Part shown: positions 35,715-44,159 of the stretch, one piece after another | How positions within the stretch are numbered: the first letter of the stretch is position 1 | Layout: each line of letters begins with the position of its first letter | Assembly: GCF_006496635.1 (NCBI RefSeq) | Contig: NZ_CP022958.1 | Coordinates: forward strand, 1,736,001-1,800,000 | From: Azoarcus sp. DD4 | GTDB lineage: Bacteria > Pseudomonadota > Gammaproteobacteria > Burkholderiales > Rhodocyclaceae | Length of the DNA: 64,000 nt | Direction of reading: 5' to 3' | The notes under the pieces: generated by a model | Told to the model about the DNA's origin: nothing | The model's database searches: none | Seen by the model: the letters and a program-made list of their open reading frames with translations, nothing else | Position numbers and translations under genes: made by a program

Positions 35715-36260
35715 ATGACGACACCACGACTCCGGCACATCACTATCGCCCTCGCATTAACACTCACGGCCGCTGTCGCCTGCGCCGCCGACACGCCCGC
35801 GCTGCCCAGCGCGTCATCGCTCATCGTCGATCAGGGCATTGCCGCCCCGCAGCGTGAAGCCATGATGCTGGCCGCCCGCCGCTACTACGCCTTTTGGAAC
35901 ACGGGTGATGCCAGCTATGCCAAAGCGGCGCTTGCCAGCGACTTTATCGACCGCACTTTGCCGTCCGGCCGCCCGCAAGGTGTTGAAGGCCCCATGTTTG
36001 CCTCCAGCCACTTTCGCGCCGCCGTGCCCGACCTTGCCGCTTCGGTCGACGAAATGCTCCTCGTTGGCGACCGCGTGGTGGGCCGCCTGCACTTCACCGG
36101 GCACTTCACCGGCAGTTTCAACGGGGTGCAGGGCAAGGGCCAAAAGGTGGATTTCATCGCGACCGACATCTACCGCATTGCCGACGGGCGCATCGCCGAG
36201 AACTGGCATCTGGAAGACAACCTGGCGCTGTTGCAGCAAATGGGCATCGTCGGTCACTAA
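35715..36260 (+). CDS. Exported SnoaL-like (NTF2-fold) protein
   Basis: 181 aa with a signal peptide (about residues 1-25, cut after ACA or ACAA) and a SnoaL/ester-cyclase-type domain: RRYYAFWNTGDASYAKAALA, then VEGPMFASSHFRAAVPDL, GRLHFTGHFTGSF and IYRIADGRIAENWHLED. The family holds polyketide cyclases and many proteins of unknown role; the export signal points to the periplasm. AAAGGA precedes the ATG. Followed after 22 bp by an SDR gene. Confidence 0.88.
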   Translation: MTTPRLRHITIALALTLTAAVACAADTPALPSASSLIVDQGIAAPQREAMMLAARRYYAFWNTGDASYAKAALASDFIDRTLPSGRPQGVEGPMFASSHFRAAVPDLAASVDEMLLVGDRVVGRLHFTGHFTGSFNGVQGKGQKVDFIATDIYRIADGRIAENWHLEDNLALLQQMGIVGH

Positions 36261-36282
36261 GCCCACCGCCAAGGAGTCCATC

Positions 36283-37002
36283 ATGTCACTCAAAGACAAA
36301 CAAATCGTCGTTATCGGCGGCAGCTCCGGCATCGGCCTCGCCGTCGCCCATGGCGCTGCCGCACAAGGCGCCAAAGTCCTCGTTGCCGGACGCGATGCCC
36401 ACAAGCTGGCTGCCGCCGCCCACGCCATTCCGGGTATCGCTACCGAAGTGCTCGACGCGCGCGACGAAGAACAAGTCGCCGACTACTTCGCGCGCATCGG
36501 CTCGCTCGACCACCTGGTCGTCACCGCCGGCGGCCTGGTCGCGGCCTCGCCACTCGTCACACAAGACTTCGCTGCCCTGCGCGATGCGGTGGTCAGCAAG
36601 CTCTACGTCAGCCTGCTGGCCGCCAAGCACGCCGCCCCGCGTCTGCGCGCCGGTGGGTCCATCGGCCTGACCTCCGGCATGCTGGCCCGCAAGCCCACGG
36701 CCAATGCGCTCGTCAAGACGCTGATCAATGCCGCGCTGGAAGCCGCGGTCCGGCAGATGGCAAAGGAACTCGCCCCGCTGCGCGTCTACGCTGTCAGCCC
36801 CGGCCCCGTCAACACTCCCAGTTGGGCGCACCTGGACGACACCGCCCGCGCCGCCGTGTTCGACAAGCTCAACAGCACGCTGCCCGTCGGCTTCGCCGCC
36901 AGCCCTGACGACACCGCCGCCGCCTACCTCTTCGCCATGCAAGCTCGCGCCCTCACCGGCACTGTGATCGACCTCGACAGCGGCGCCTTGATCGCCGGAT
37001 AA
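36283..37002 (+). CDS. Atypical short-chain dehydrogenase without the catalytic Tyr
   Basis: 239 aa with the Rossmann glycine motif VIGGSSGIGLAVAHG, the cofactor-selecting AGRDAHKL and the strand-4 VTAGG. Where classical SDRs have S...YxxxK, the sequence reads LTSGMLARKPTANALVKTL, so the active-site Tyr is absent. A Pro-Gly loop, AVSPGPVNTPSW, and the C-terminal GTVIDLDSGALIAG are typical. Relatives with the same change are common in proteobacteria and are of unclear activity. It is co-directional with the SnoaL-like gene; AAGGAG stands 8 nt before the ATG. Confidence 0.9.
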   Translation: MSLKDKQIVVIGGSSGIGLAVAHGAAAQGAKVLVAGRDAHKLAAAAHAIPGIATEVLDARDEEQVADYFARIGSLDHLVVTAGGLVAASPLVTQDFAALRDAVVSKLYVSLLAAKHAAPRLRAGGSIGLTSGMLARKPTANALVKTLINAALEAAVRQMAKELAPLRVYAVSPGPVNTPSWAHLDDTARAAVFDKLNSTLPVGFAASPDDTAAAYLFAMQARALTGTVIDLDSGALIAG

Positions 37003-37703
37003 GGAAACCGATATTCGTAGCCGGCACAGCGTAGCGGCGTCTTCGCACTGCGCAGTGCCGGATTCCATTCCCTGCCGCCTGAATCGCGCCGCCGTTCGTG
37101 AAGCCCCGTTGAGCAATGACTGGACCAGAGTGAATCGCACCGGGTTTCGTGGAGGCCGGTTGAATCGCTCCGATTTTTTTTAGTGGACGTCTCCTGCCGC
37201 TTTAACGCTTGGAGCGGCAGCAGCCTTATGGTCCGTTGAACCTCAGCAAAGGCGCCGAGCAGGACTCCCATCCTCAATGCCTTCTGTGCTCAGTTTCCTG
37301 CCGCTGATGCTCGCCAGGCCGAATGTCCGGATCGGGTCGGAAACAGTGAACCGGGCTAGACGTTGTGACTGGCCGCTCTGGCCGAGTTGCTGGCATGGCG
37401 TGGATGGCGGCTTCCGGAGCGGAGTTGCCTCTCCAACGATGACTCGCGATCTTGCGCTACCGGCCAACTCCGGACATTGGCGAACAAGTCCCAAAGGGGC
37501 TAGCTGATCGCATCGAAATTTCACCCTCTGCTACAAATCCGCAGCGAGCTTGGTTGAGCACCGCATTTCGCCCTACGCGCCGGTGTGCAACTGGGTGCTC
37601 TCGGCGGCGAAACAGGTTCGCTCCTATCAGACATCCCGGCGCCGACGGGTGAACTACACTGAAACCGTTTTCGCATCGGCAACTTGCAGCCCAAGGAGCC
37701 AAA
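37003..37703. other. 700-bp non-coding stretch with mobile-element-like debris
   Basis: No gene recognised. It holds two related segments about 52 bp apart, TGAATCGCGCCGCCGTTCGT at 37080 and TGAATCGCACCGGGTTTCGT at 37132, both running on to GTTGA, and a run of eight or more T residues near 37173. The segments resemble insertion-sequence ends but no transposase lies between them. The base composition is less GC-rich than the flanks. Confidence 0.4.
37080..37164 (+). repeat. Imperfect 33-bp direct repeats
   Basis: Copies at 37080-37112 and 37132-37164 share about 26 of 33 positions, both starting TGAATCGC and ending GTTGA. They may be ends of lost insertion sequences. Confidence 0.45.
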
Positions 37704-38909
37704 ATGATCGACGCGCGTACCGGTAGACCGCTTACCACTGATTGTCCAAAAGCTGCAGAACGGTATCAGCTCGCTGTTGATCTCATCCTCGGTTCTGAGA
37801 CCGGCGCTGTGGAAGCTCTCGATCAGGCTTTGGCGCTGGACAGCAATCTCGCGCTGGCCCTTGCTGCACGTCATATGCTTGGCAAAGACGCCAACGCTGC
37901 AGATGCCGATCTATTCAAAGAACGTGCCCTACTGGCAGCACGATCTGCGCTGCCCTGGGAGCGTGCGCACATCTCCGCACTCTTTGCCCTGCTTGAAGAT
38001 CCCTATACCAACCTTGCCGCTACCGAGGCCTACGTTGCTGCCAATCCCAGAGACCTGCTGGTCATTTCGCAACTTTGCGGTTATCTGATCTTCTACGGAG
38101 GTGAGCGCAAGCTTGAGCGCGTTCTCAATATCATGGAATCGGTCGATCCCAGTTTGCGTGATGATTGGGCCTGGCTCGCACGCCTGGGGTTCGCAGCCAG
38201 TGAGGCCGGTGATCAGAAGCGTGGTCGGGCGCTTGTCGAGCAAGCACTGCAGCGGCGCCCACAGGCTCCCTACGTTATTCACAGCTATGCGCACGTGTTA
38301 CACGACCAGGGCGAACCCGGAGAGTCATTGGAATTGCTGGGTTGCTGGCTGAATGAACACCGCCCGGCGGCGGAGGGCGGCGCGATGTATGGTCATGTGC
38401 AGTGGCACCTGGCACTGGCCGAGTGGCAGTTGGGGCTAACCGAGCAGGCATGGCAGCGCTATGAGCGTTACTGTGCACCAGAGGTCACTCGCTGTGGTCC
38501 GGTGTTGACCCTGGCTGACTGTGGCGGTTTCTTGTTGCGTGAATACCTGCGCACCGGAGCTACGCGCCCGATTTCAGCCGCGGTTTCCGTCCTGTCCGAG
38601 CGGTTCAATTCTATGCTGTCGCATCCGTTCATAGCGCTGCATCTCGCGGGAATTCAGGCATCGGCGGGGGATACTGGTGCCCTTGAGCAAAGCAGGGCGG
38701 CTATCACGGCCAAGGAGCCCAGCGACCAGACACGGCTCTCGCTCAGGCTGGTTGACGCCGTCAGCCAGTTTGCCAGGGGGCAGTACGCCGAGGCAGCCGA
38801 TACATTGAAGCTGATATCTGCAGATCAACGCGTTGGCGTTGGGGGAAGTCGTGTTGAGCGCATCCTGATCGACCTGCTTGAAACAAGAGCGGTTGAGCTC
38901 GCTGCCTAG
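37704..38909 (+). CDS. Tetratricopeptide-repeat protein (TTC38-like)
   Basis: 401 aa, all-helical, with several TPR-like helix pairs (VEALDQALALDSNLALALAA, KRGRALVEQALQRRPQAPYV, AYVIHSY-type segments such as VIHSYAHVLHDQGEPGESLE, and HLALAEWQLGLTEQAWQRYE). No signal peptide or catalytic domain. The layout resembles bacterial relatives of tetratricopeptide repeat protein 38, of unknown function. Codon use is clearly less GC-rich than the surrounding housekeeping genes, consistent with later gain. Stands alone. Confidence 0.85.
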   Translation: MIDARTGRPLTTDCPKAAERYQLAVDLILGSETGAVEALDQALALDSNLALALAARHMLGKDANAADADLFKERALLAARSALPWERAHISALFALLEDPYTNLAATEAYVAANPRDLLVISQLCGYLIFYGGERKLERVLNIMESVDPSLRDDWAWLARLGFAASEAGDQKRGRALVEQALQRRPQAPYVIHSYAHVLHDQGEPGESLELLGCWLNEHRPAAEGGAMYGHVQWHLALAEWQLGLTEQAWQRYERYCAPEVTRCGPVLTLADCGGFLLREYLRTGATRPISAAVSVLSERFNSMLSHPFIALHLAGIQASAGDTGALEQSRAAITAKEPSDQTRLSLRLVDAVSQFARGQYAEAADTLKLISADQRVGVGGSRVERILIDLLETRAVELAA

Positions 38910-39075
38910 TACGTGACTGCTCCCGACGGTTCGGGCCATCTGAAACGCGAGATGGCCGCTTCCAGGAAGAAGGGGAAGTCATCCGCAAGAGCCGTTCTTC
39001 CCGAAGAGCAGATGGTCAGGATCGTGCGGTAGGCGGATCGTCCTGCGGTCGCGAAGGTTTGCCGGACGCCTCCGG

Positions 39076-39807
39076 CTATGCGGCTTTGGCGAGCACGCTA
39101 GCCAGTTCCCGCAGCAACGAACCACCGTCGCCTCGCCACGCGCTACCGTGCATGCAGGCCAGCGTCGTCGGCTGCTCGTCGGCGAGCCGGGTCAACGTGG
39201 CGCGGGTGCTCGGCGCATGAGCGAAGTAATCCATCGGTGCTCGGAAGGCTTCGCTCGGGGCGAGGATGTCGGCTTCCGTCAGCGCCAACTCGCCGGCGCC
39301 CGGCTGTGTGAACAGATCTCCACAGAAGAAGGTGCGGGTGGATACGTCCATCATCAGCCCGCACTCCCAGGCGTGGGGCACGTGCGGCGTGTCGAACCAG
39401 CGCATCGTGTGGCGGCCTGTGACGAGCGACTCGCCGTCGGCCATCGCGCGCGGCGCGCGGTCCGCCAGGTCGTTCATCGACACCATGGCGGCAATCTGAC
39501 CGCACAGCGGCACGGCCCGCGGGGCTGCCGCGAGGAATTCGTTCAGTGAGCCGCATTCGTCGGCCTCGACGTGCGACAGGCCGAGATAGCACAGCCGTTC
39601 GAGCGGCAGCACGCGGGCGATGGCCTCGCTGACCGGCGGGAACAGCTTTCGTGGCCCGGTGTGAAAGAGCAGCGGCTCGTCGTCCACGATCAAGTACTGA
39701 TTGAAGCTGAAAGCGGCGCCATCCGGAAACCGGATGGGGGTGTTGATGCGGTAGATGCCATCGGCGATCTCGTGGACATTGGTGCCTGACTCGCGGTTGG
39801 TGATCAT
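39076..39807 (-). CDS. Metallo-beta-lactamase-fold hydrolase (flavodiiron-type)
   Basis: 243 aa with the MBL fold. The metal site follows the flavodiiron pattern H-x-E-x-D, seen in LSHVEADECGSL, in place of the HxHxDH of hydrolases. Other ligand regions are WFDTPHVPHAWECG, FFCGDLFTQPGAGE and a C-terminal His in LACMHGSAW. No flavodoxin or rubredoxin domain is attached. Role unknown; it could be an oxygen- or nitric-oxide-binding diiron relative or a sensor. GGAGGT precedes the ATG on the minus strand. Confidence 0.87.
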   Translation of the reverse strand: MITNRESGTNVHEIADGIYRINTPIRFPDGAAFSFNQYLIVDDEPLLFHTGPRKLFPPVSEAIARVLPLERLCYLGLSHVEADECGSLNEFLAAAPRAVPLCGQIAAMVSMNDLADRAPRAMADGESLVTGRHTMRWFDTPHVPHAWECGLMMDVSTRTFFCGDLFTQPGAGELALTEADILAPSEAFRAPMDYFAHAPSTRATLTRLADEQPTTLACMHGSAWRGDGGSLLRELASVLAKAA

Positions 39808-40031
39808 GGGACCTCCAGTGAAAGAGCGCAGGATCTGTCGCCACCCGGCAGATCGTTACACCCCTTCTTGTAGGCGACCCGACGCCGCACTGCAATCCTG
39901 TGGCGCCGGCAGCCCACCGTTAGGAAGACATCGAAGCGCGGCCGCTCCTGCGCGCACCGCAGAGGCGCCGCCGAGGACTGCCCGGCGGACAAGCAGCACT
40001 ACTCGCTGGCGCAAGCGGCAGCGAATCGGCA

Positions 40032-40511
40032 TCACCCCCGCCGCGCAGCCTCGATCGCCGCAACATCGATCTTCCCCATCTCCATCATCGCTTCAAACGC
40101 CCGCTTGGCCGCGGCGGGGTCCGGGTCGGCGATGGCGTCCGTCAGCACCCGCGGCGTGATCTGCCACGACAGGCCCCATTTGTCCTTGCACCAGCCGCAC
40201 ACGCTTTCCTGGCCGCCGTTGCTGACGATGGCGTTCCACAGGCGGTCGGTCTCGGCCTGGTCGTCGGTTGCGACCTGGAACGAGAAGGACTCGTTGTGGG
40301 TGATTCCCGGGCCGCCGTTCAGCCCGAGGCAGGGGATGCCCATGACGGTGAATTCGACGGTGAGGACGTCGCCTGCCTTGCCGGAGGGATAGTCGGCCGG
40401 GGAGCGAAGGATGCGTCCCACCGCGCTGTCCGGAAACGTCCGTGCGTAGAAGCGGGCGGCCTCCTCGGCCGTGCCGTCGTACCAGAGACAAATCGTGTTC
40501 CTGCTGACCAT
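40032..40511 (-). CDS. PhnB-like VOC-superfamily protein
   Basis: 159-aa glyoxalase-fold protein of the PhnB/3-demethylubiquinone-methyltransferase-like group. Visible motifs: ICLWYDGTAEEAARFYARTF, YPSGKAGDVLTVEFTVMGIP, LNGGPGITHNESFSFQVATD, WCKDKWGLSWQITPRVL. Start at ATG 40511, preceded by GGAG. These proteins are often predicted enzymes without a known substrate. Not linked to an operon. Confidence 0.88.
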   Translation of the reverse strand: MVSRNTICLWYDGTAEEAARFYARTFPDSAVGRILRSPADYPSGKAGDVLTVEFTVMGIPCLGLNGGPGITHNESFSFQVATDDQAETDRLWNAIVSNGGQESVCGWCKDKWGLSWQITPRVLTDAIADPDPAAAKRAFEAMMEMGKIDVAAIEAARRG

Positions 40512-40589
40512 GTCGTTCTCCTGCGCTTGAGGAAGGTGGGGCCGAGCCGGGACGGCGGGCCCGACGCGCCGGCCCTTGCGCTCGCTGCT

Positions 40590-41117
40590 GTGAAGCATAG
40601 ACGTCGGCTTTCGGCTGGGCGCCAGCGCCCGTTCCGTCCGATTTTCCGGTCCCGCCGCGGCGGCAGGCTGCTCGACATCGACCGCATGTTGCTGCACATC
40701 CCGCCCTTCGTCACCGGCTGGGGCGGCTTTCTGCGCGCGGTGCGCACCGAGCTGGCGCTGCCGTACCGGCTGCGCGAACTGGCGATCTGCGCGGTGGGGG
40801 CGCTCACCGGCTGCGCCTACGAGCTGCAGCAGCACCGGCCGGAGTTCCTGCGCGCCGGCGGCAGCGCGGCGCAGTTCGCCGCGCTCGCCGACGGCATCCG
40901 CGCAAGCAATGACGACGGCCTGTTCGACGCCACCGAGCGCGCGGTGCTGCGGCTCGTCGTGGAGATGACACAGGGCGGCGCCGCCAGGGCCGAGGCGGTG
41001 ACCGCGGCGTGCGCGGCACCGCCCGACGACCAGCAGGCGGTGGAGCTGGTCGGCGTGATCGCCGCCTACAACATGGTCGCCCGCTTCATCAACACCCTCG
41101 ACATCCAGCCCGAATGA
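40590..41117 (+). CDS. Carboxymuconolactone-decarboxylase-like protein, start uncertain
   Basis: AhpD/CMD fold. The conserved part is RRGGRLLDIDRMLLHIPPFV, LRELAICAVGALTGCAYELQ with the Cys region, then the C-terminal VELVGVIAAYNMVARFINTL. The AhpD-type C-x-x-C is reduced to a single Cys (GCAYE). The beginning of the gene is unclear: a GTG at 40590 is in frame but has no ribosome site, and an ATG at 40686 would remove conserved residues. The gene may be cut at its 5' end. It lies 31 bp before the HpsN-like gene and likely shares its transcript. Confidence 0.72.
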   Translation: MKHRRRLSAGRQRPFRPIFRSRRGGRLLDIDRMLLHIPPFVTGWGGFLRAVRTELALPYRLRELAICAVGALTGCAYELQQHRPEFLRAGGSAAQFAALADGIRASNDDGLFDATERAVLRLVVEMTQGGAARAEAVTAACAAPPDDQQAVELVGVIAAYNMVARFINTLDIQPE

Positions 41118-41148
41118 CGGGCAATCCCCGACACCCAAGGAGAACCCC

Positions 41149-42429
41149 ATGATCCAGTACATCAAGCAAGGCAAGCCGGCCGAAGTGAAGGCCGACCTCA
41201 ACGCCCAGGTGCGCGTCACCGTCGAAGGCATCCTCAAGGACATCGAAAGCCGCGGCGACGCCGCGGTGCGCGAGTACTCGGCGAAGTTTGACAAGTGGTC
41301 GCCGGCGAGCTTCCGCCTGAGTGCGGAAGAGATCGAGGCCTGCATCGCCGGCCTGCCGGCGAAGACGCTGGAGGACATCCGCTTCGCCCAGGCGCAGATC
41401 CGTCGCTTTGCGCAGATCCAGCGCGACTCGATGACGGACGTCGAGGTCGAGACCCTGCCCGGCGTCATCCTCGGCCACCGCAACATCCCGATGAACTCGG
41501 TGGGCTGCTACATCCCCGGCGGCAAGTACCCGCTGATCGCCTCCGCCCACATGAGCGTGCTCACCGCCCAGGTGGCCGGGGTGAAGCGGGTGATCGCCTG
41601 CGCGCCGCCCTTCGAGGGCAAGCCCTGCGCCGAGATCGTCGCCGCCATGCATCTGGCCGGCGCCGACGAGATCTTCTGCCTGGGCGGCGTGCAGGCGGTG
41701 GCGGCGACGGCGATCGGCACCGAATCGATCAAAGGCGTGGACATGATCGTCGGCCCGGGCAACGCCTTCGTCGCCGAAGCCAAACGCCCGCTCTTCGGCC
41801 GCGTCGGCATCGACCTCATCGCCGGCCCGACCGAGACCATGGTGATCTGCGACGACACCGTGGACGCCGAACTGGTGGCGGTGGATCTGCTCGGCCAGGC
41901 CGAACGCGGCCCGACTTCGCCCGCCTACTGCATCACCACCAGCAAGAAGATCGCCGCCGAACTGCCCGCCGCCATCGAAACCGTGCTGGCCCGCCTCGAC
42001 ACCGCGCCGGTGGCGAGCGTGTCGTGGCGCGACTACGGCGAGATCATCCTGTGCGACACCGACGAGGAGGCGCTGCAGGAAGCCGAACGCCTGTGCTCCG
42101 AGCATGTGCAGGTGATGACCAGGGACCCCGACTGGTACCTGCAGCGCATGACCCGCTACGGCGCGCTCTTCCTCGGCCACCGCACCAACGTCAGCTATGG
42201 CGACAAGGTGATCGGCACCAACCACACGCTGCCGACCCAGGGCGCCGGCCGCTACACCGGTGGGCTGTGGGTGGGCAAGTTCATCAAGACCCACACTTAC
42301 CAGCGCGTGCTCACCGACGAGGCCGCCGTGATGGTCGGCGAATACTGCTCGCGCCTGTGCGGCTACGAGCACATGAGCGGCCACGAGGAACAGGCCGACA
42401 TCCGCGTGCGGCGTTTGAAGGCCGCTTGA
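41149..42429 (+). CDS. Histidinol-dehydrogenase-family enzyme, HpsN-like
   Basis: 426 aa of the HisD fold: NAD-dependent, zinc-using two-step alcohol oxidation. Motifs include NSVGCYIPGGKYPLIASAHM, FCLGGVQAVAATAIGTESIK, VGPGNAFVAEAKRPLFG, DLIAGPTETMVICDDTVDAE and the C-terminal HEEQADIRVRRL. The opening and the sequence around NHTLPTQGAGRYTGGLWVGK fit the HpsN group (sulfopropanediol 3-dehydrogenase and relatives) better than biosynthetic HisD, and no his gene is nearby. Followed by remnants of an SDR and a fumarylacetoacetate hydrolase, so a catabolic cluster once stood here. GGAG precedes the ATG. Confidence 0.87.
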   Translation: MIQYIKQGKPAEVKADLNAQVRVTVEGILKDIESRGDAAVREYSAKFDKWSPASFRLSAEEIEACIAGLPAKTLEDIRFAQAQIRRFAQIQRDSMTDVEVETLPGVILGHRNIPMNSVGCYIPGGKYPLIASAHMSVLTAQVAGVKRVIACAPPFEGKPCAEIVAAMHLAGADEIFCLGGVQAVAATAIGTESIKGVDMIVGPGNAFVAEAKRPLFGRVGIDLIAGPTETMVICDDTVDAELVAVDLLGQAERGPTSPAYCITTSKKIAAELPAAIETVLARLDTAPVASVSWRDYGEIILCDTDEEALQEAERLCSEHVQVMTRDPDWYLQRMTRYGALFLGHRTNVSYGDKVIGTNHTLPTQGAGRYTGGLWVGKFIKTHTYQRVLTDEAAVMVGEYCSRLCGYEHMSGHEEQADIRVRRLKAA

Positions 42430-42451
42430 GGTGAGGACCCCCACGCTTGCG

Positions 42452-42516
42452 GCTGCCGCCGCTGCGCTGCCCCCCGAGGGGGCGCAGATCCCCTTGGGGC
42501 GGCCCGGCGGGAGACC
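42452..42516. repeat. REP-like GC-rich palindrome between genes
   Basis: GCGCTGCCCCCCGAGGGGGC and CCCTTGGGGCGGCCCGGCGG, imperfect hairpins of the sort repeated between genes in Rhodocyclales and Burkholderiales. No second copy of the same sequence is in the window, but 17689-17730 is similar in style. Confidence 0.5.
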
Positions 42517-42520
42517 TGAG

Positions 42521-42560
42521 ATGACGCTCGACAACAAGGTCGCACTCGTCACCGGCGGCG
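42521..42560 (+). pseudogene. First codons of a short-chain dehydrogenase
   Basis: MTLDNKVALVTGG is the opening of a classical SDR with the start of the glycine motif, preceded by GGGAG. After 13-14 codons the sequence switches to a fumarylacetoacetate-hydrolase gene in another frame, so nearly the whole SDR is lost. Confidence 0.7.
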
Positions 42561-42860
42561 CCCTACGTCGTGCCGGCGCGCTTGGTGCCGCAGCCGCAGG
42601 ACCTGCGCATCACACTCAAGCTCAACGGCGACACCATGCAGGACGAGAGCACCGCCGACATGATCTTCCCCATCCCGCGCCTGATCGAATACCTCAGCGC
42701 GCGCATCCAGCTGTGGCCGGGCGACATCCTGATCACCGGCTCGCCCGCCGGCAACGGCTCCCACTACAACCGCTACCTGCGCGACGGCGACGTCATGGAA
42801 GGGACGATCGCCGGCATCGGCACCCAGCGCAACCGCTGCGTCGCGGCACCTGCGCGCTGA
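42561..42860 (+). pseudogene. C-terminal fragment of a fumarylacetoacetate hydrolase family protein
   Basis: The frame reads PYVVPARLVPQPQDLRITLK, then LNGDTMQDESTADMIFPIPR, IQLWPGDILITGSPAGNG and YNRYLRDGDVMEGTIAGIGT, the last 100 or so residues of an FAH-family hydrolase or isomerase. The N-terminal half with the first metal ligands is missing. An internal ATG at 42570 would not restore function. Confidence 0.78.
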
Positions 42861-42889
42861 TTCCCGCAAACCGATACCGGAGAAATTCG

Positions 42890-43945
42890 ATGTACCGACA
42901 TCTGCTGGTTCCGCTCGACGATTCGGATCTCGCCGTCGAGGTGGTCGCGCAGGCCCTCGCGCTCGCCAGGCCGCTCGGTGCGCACATCACCTTCTTCCAT
43001 GCACGGCCCGATTTCGGCGCCACCCAGGACGGCGCGCTGCAGCGCAGCCTGGACCCGGCCGGCTTCGCCGCCGGCGCCGCAGGGCATGCGCGTGCCGTGC
43101 TGGCCAAGGCCGAGGTGTCCGCACGCGCGGCCGGGGTCGCGTACGACACGCTTGCTGTCACATCCGACCGGCCCTTCGAAGCCATCGTCGAGGCGGCCGA
43201 AGCCCGCGGCTGCGACCTGATCTTCATGGCCTCGCACGGCCGGCGAGGCATCCGCGGGCTGATGCTCGGCTCGCAGACCCACAAGGTGCTGCAGCACAGC
43301 GCCATCCCGGTGCTGGTGTGCACCGTCGAGAGCAATGCCGCGGGCCAGGAGATGAAGCGTGCGATCGGCATCATCAAGGACGAACACCGCTCGCTCGCCG
43401 CGGTAATCCACGGCTTGCGCCACCTGGTGGCTCAGGTCCGGGAGCAGGGTGTCGCGGCCGATTCCGGCCTGCTGCGGGCGGCGCTGCATTACATCCGCGT
43501 CTTCCCGGAAGCCCTGCATCATCCGAAGGAGGAGGACTGGCTGTTCCGCCGCCTGCGCGGGCACGACGATCGGCTCGACGCCACGCTGAGCCTGCTGGAA
43601 GGGCAGCATCGCGACGGCGGTCGCCGATTCGCCGAGCTCGAGCAGACGCTGGCGGCCTTCGAGCAAGGCCGGGCCGACATCGACGGCTTCGCCACCGCCC
43701 TGGAGCACTTCGCCGAACTCGAATGGGAGCACATGAGCGTGGAGGAAAAGGTCGTCATCCCCGCCGCCCAGGCGCGCCTCTCCGAACACGACTGGCACGA
43801 GATCGCCCGCGCCTTTGCCGACAATGGCGATCCCCGCCTGGGGGCCGAACCGGACGAGCAGTTCCGGCGCCTGTTCGCGCGCATCCTCAACCTGGTCGCC
43901 GAGCAGGCGGACCGGACCGGCACGCCGGATGCCGCACTTAGATGA
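42890..43945 (+). CDS. Universal stress protein fused to a hemerythrin-type domain
   Basis: 351 aa. Residues 1 to about 145 are a UspA domain, MYRHLLVPLDDSDLAVEVVA, with the ATP-binding stretch IFMASHGRRGIRGLMLGSQT and HSAIPVLV. Residues about 160-310 form a hemerythrin/HHE cation-binding domain with IKDEHRSLAAVIHGLRHLV, FPEALHHPKEEDWLFRRL, HRDGGRRFAELEQ and EWEHMSVEEKVVIPAAQ, which give the His and Glu ligands of a diiron site. The fusion suggests a stress protein that senses oxygen, nitric oxide or redox state. GGAG stands 6 nt before the ATG. Confidence 0.92.
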   Translation: MYRHLLVPLDDSDLAVEVVAQALALARPLGAHITFFHARPDFGATQDGALQRSLDPAGFAAGAAGHARAVLAKAEVSARAAGVAYDTLAVTSDRPFEAIVEAAEARGCDLIFMASHGRRGIRGLMLGSQTHKVLQHSAIPVLVCTVESNAAGQEMKRAIGIIKDEHRSLAAVIHGLRHLVAQVREQGVAADSGLLRAALHYIRVFPEALHHPKEEDWLFRRLRGHDDRLDATLSLLEGQHRDGGRRFAELEQTLAAFEQGRADIDGFATALEHFAELEWEHMSVEEKVVIPAAQARLSEHDWHEIARAFADNGDPRLGAEPDEQFRRLFARILNLVAEQADRTGTPDAALR

Positions 43946-44065
43946 GGGCGTCGGGGCAACGGCGCCGTCCGGCGCTCGCCGCCTCGCCCCTTTCGTTGCC
44001 GAATTGGCTTTGCCGCTGCAGGTTTCCCCCGTCTTCCTCTTTGCCTGCAAGCGGTTTCGAGCGCT

Positions 44066-44098
44066 CGGCGGCCGTCTCGGTCGGCCGCCGATTTTTTT
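44066..44098 (+). terminator. Rho-independent terminator of the Usp-hemerythrin gene
   Basis: A 9-bp stem CGGCGGCCG (44066-44074) with CGGCCGCCG (44082-44090), a 7-nt loop and a seven-T run. Confidence 0.9.
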
Positions 44099-44159
44099 CA
44101 TAGGCAATGCGCCGCGGGCGAGCATTTCGTCACCGCTGCGCTCATGAATCCGCAGCCGT

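Noticed and set aside
37243..37524. A 93-aa minus-strand ORF in the 700-bp gap
   Set aside because: No ribosome site, domain or codon pattern in support.
41149..42429. Biosynthetic histidinol dehydrogenase (hisD)
   Set aside because: No his genes nearby and the details fit the HpsN-type paralog group; kept as HisD-family only.
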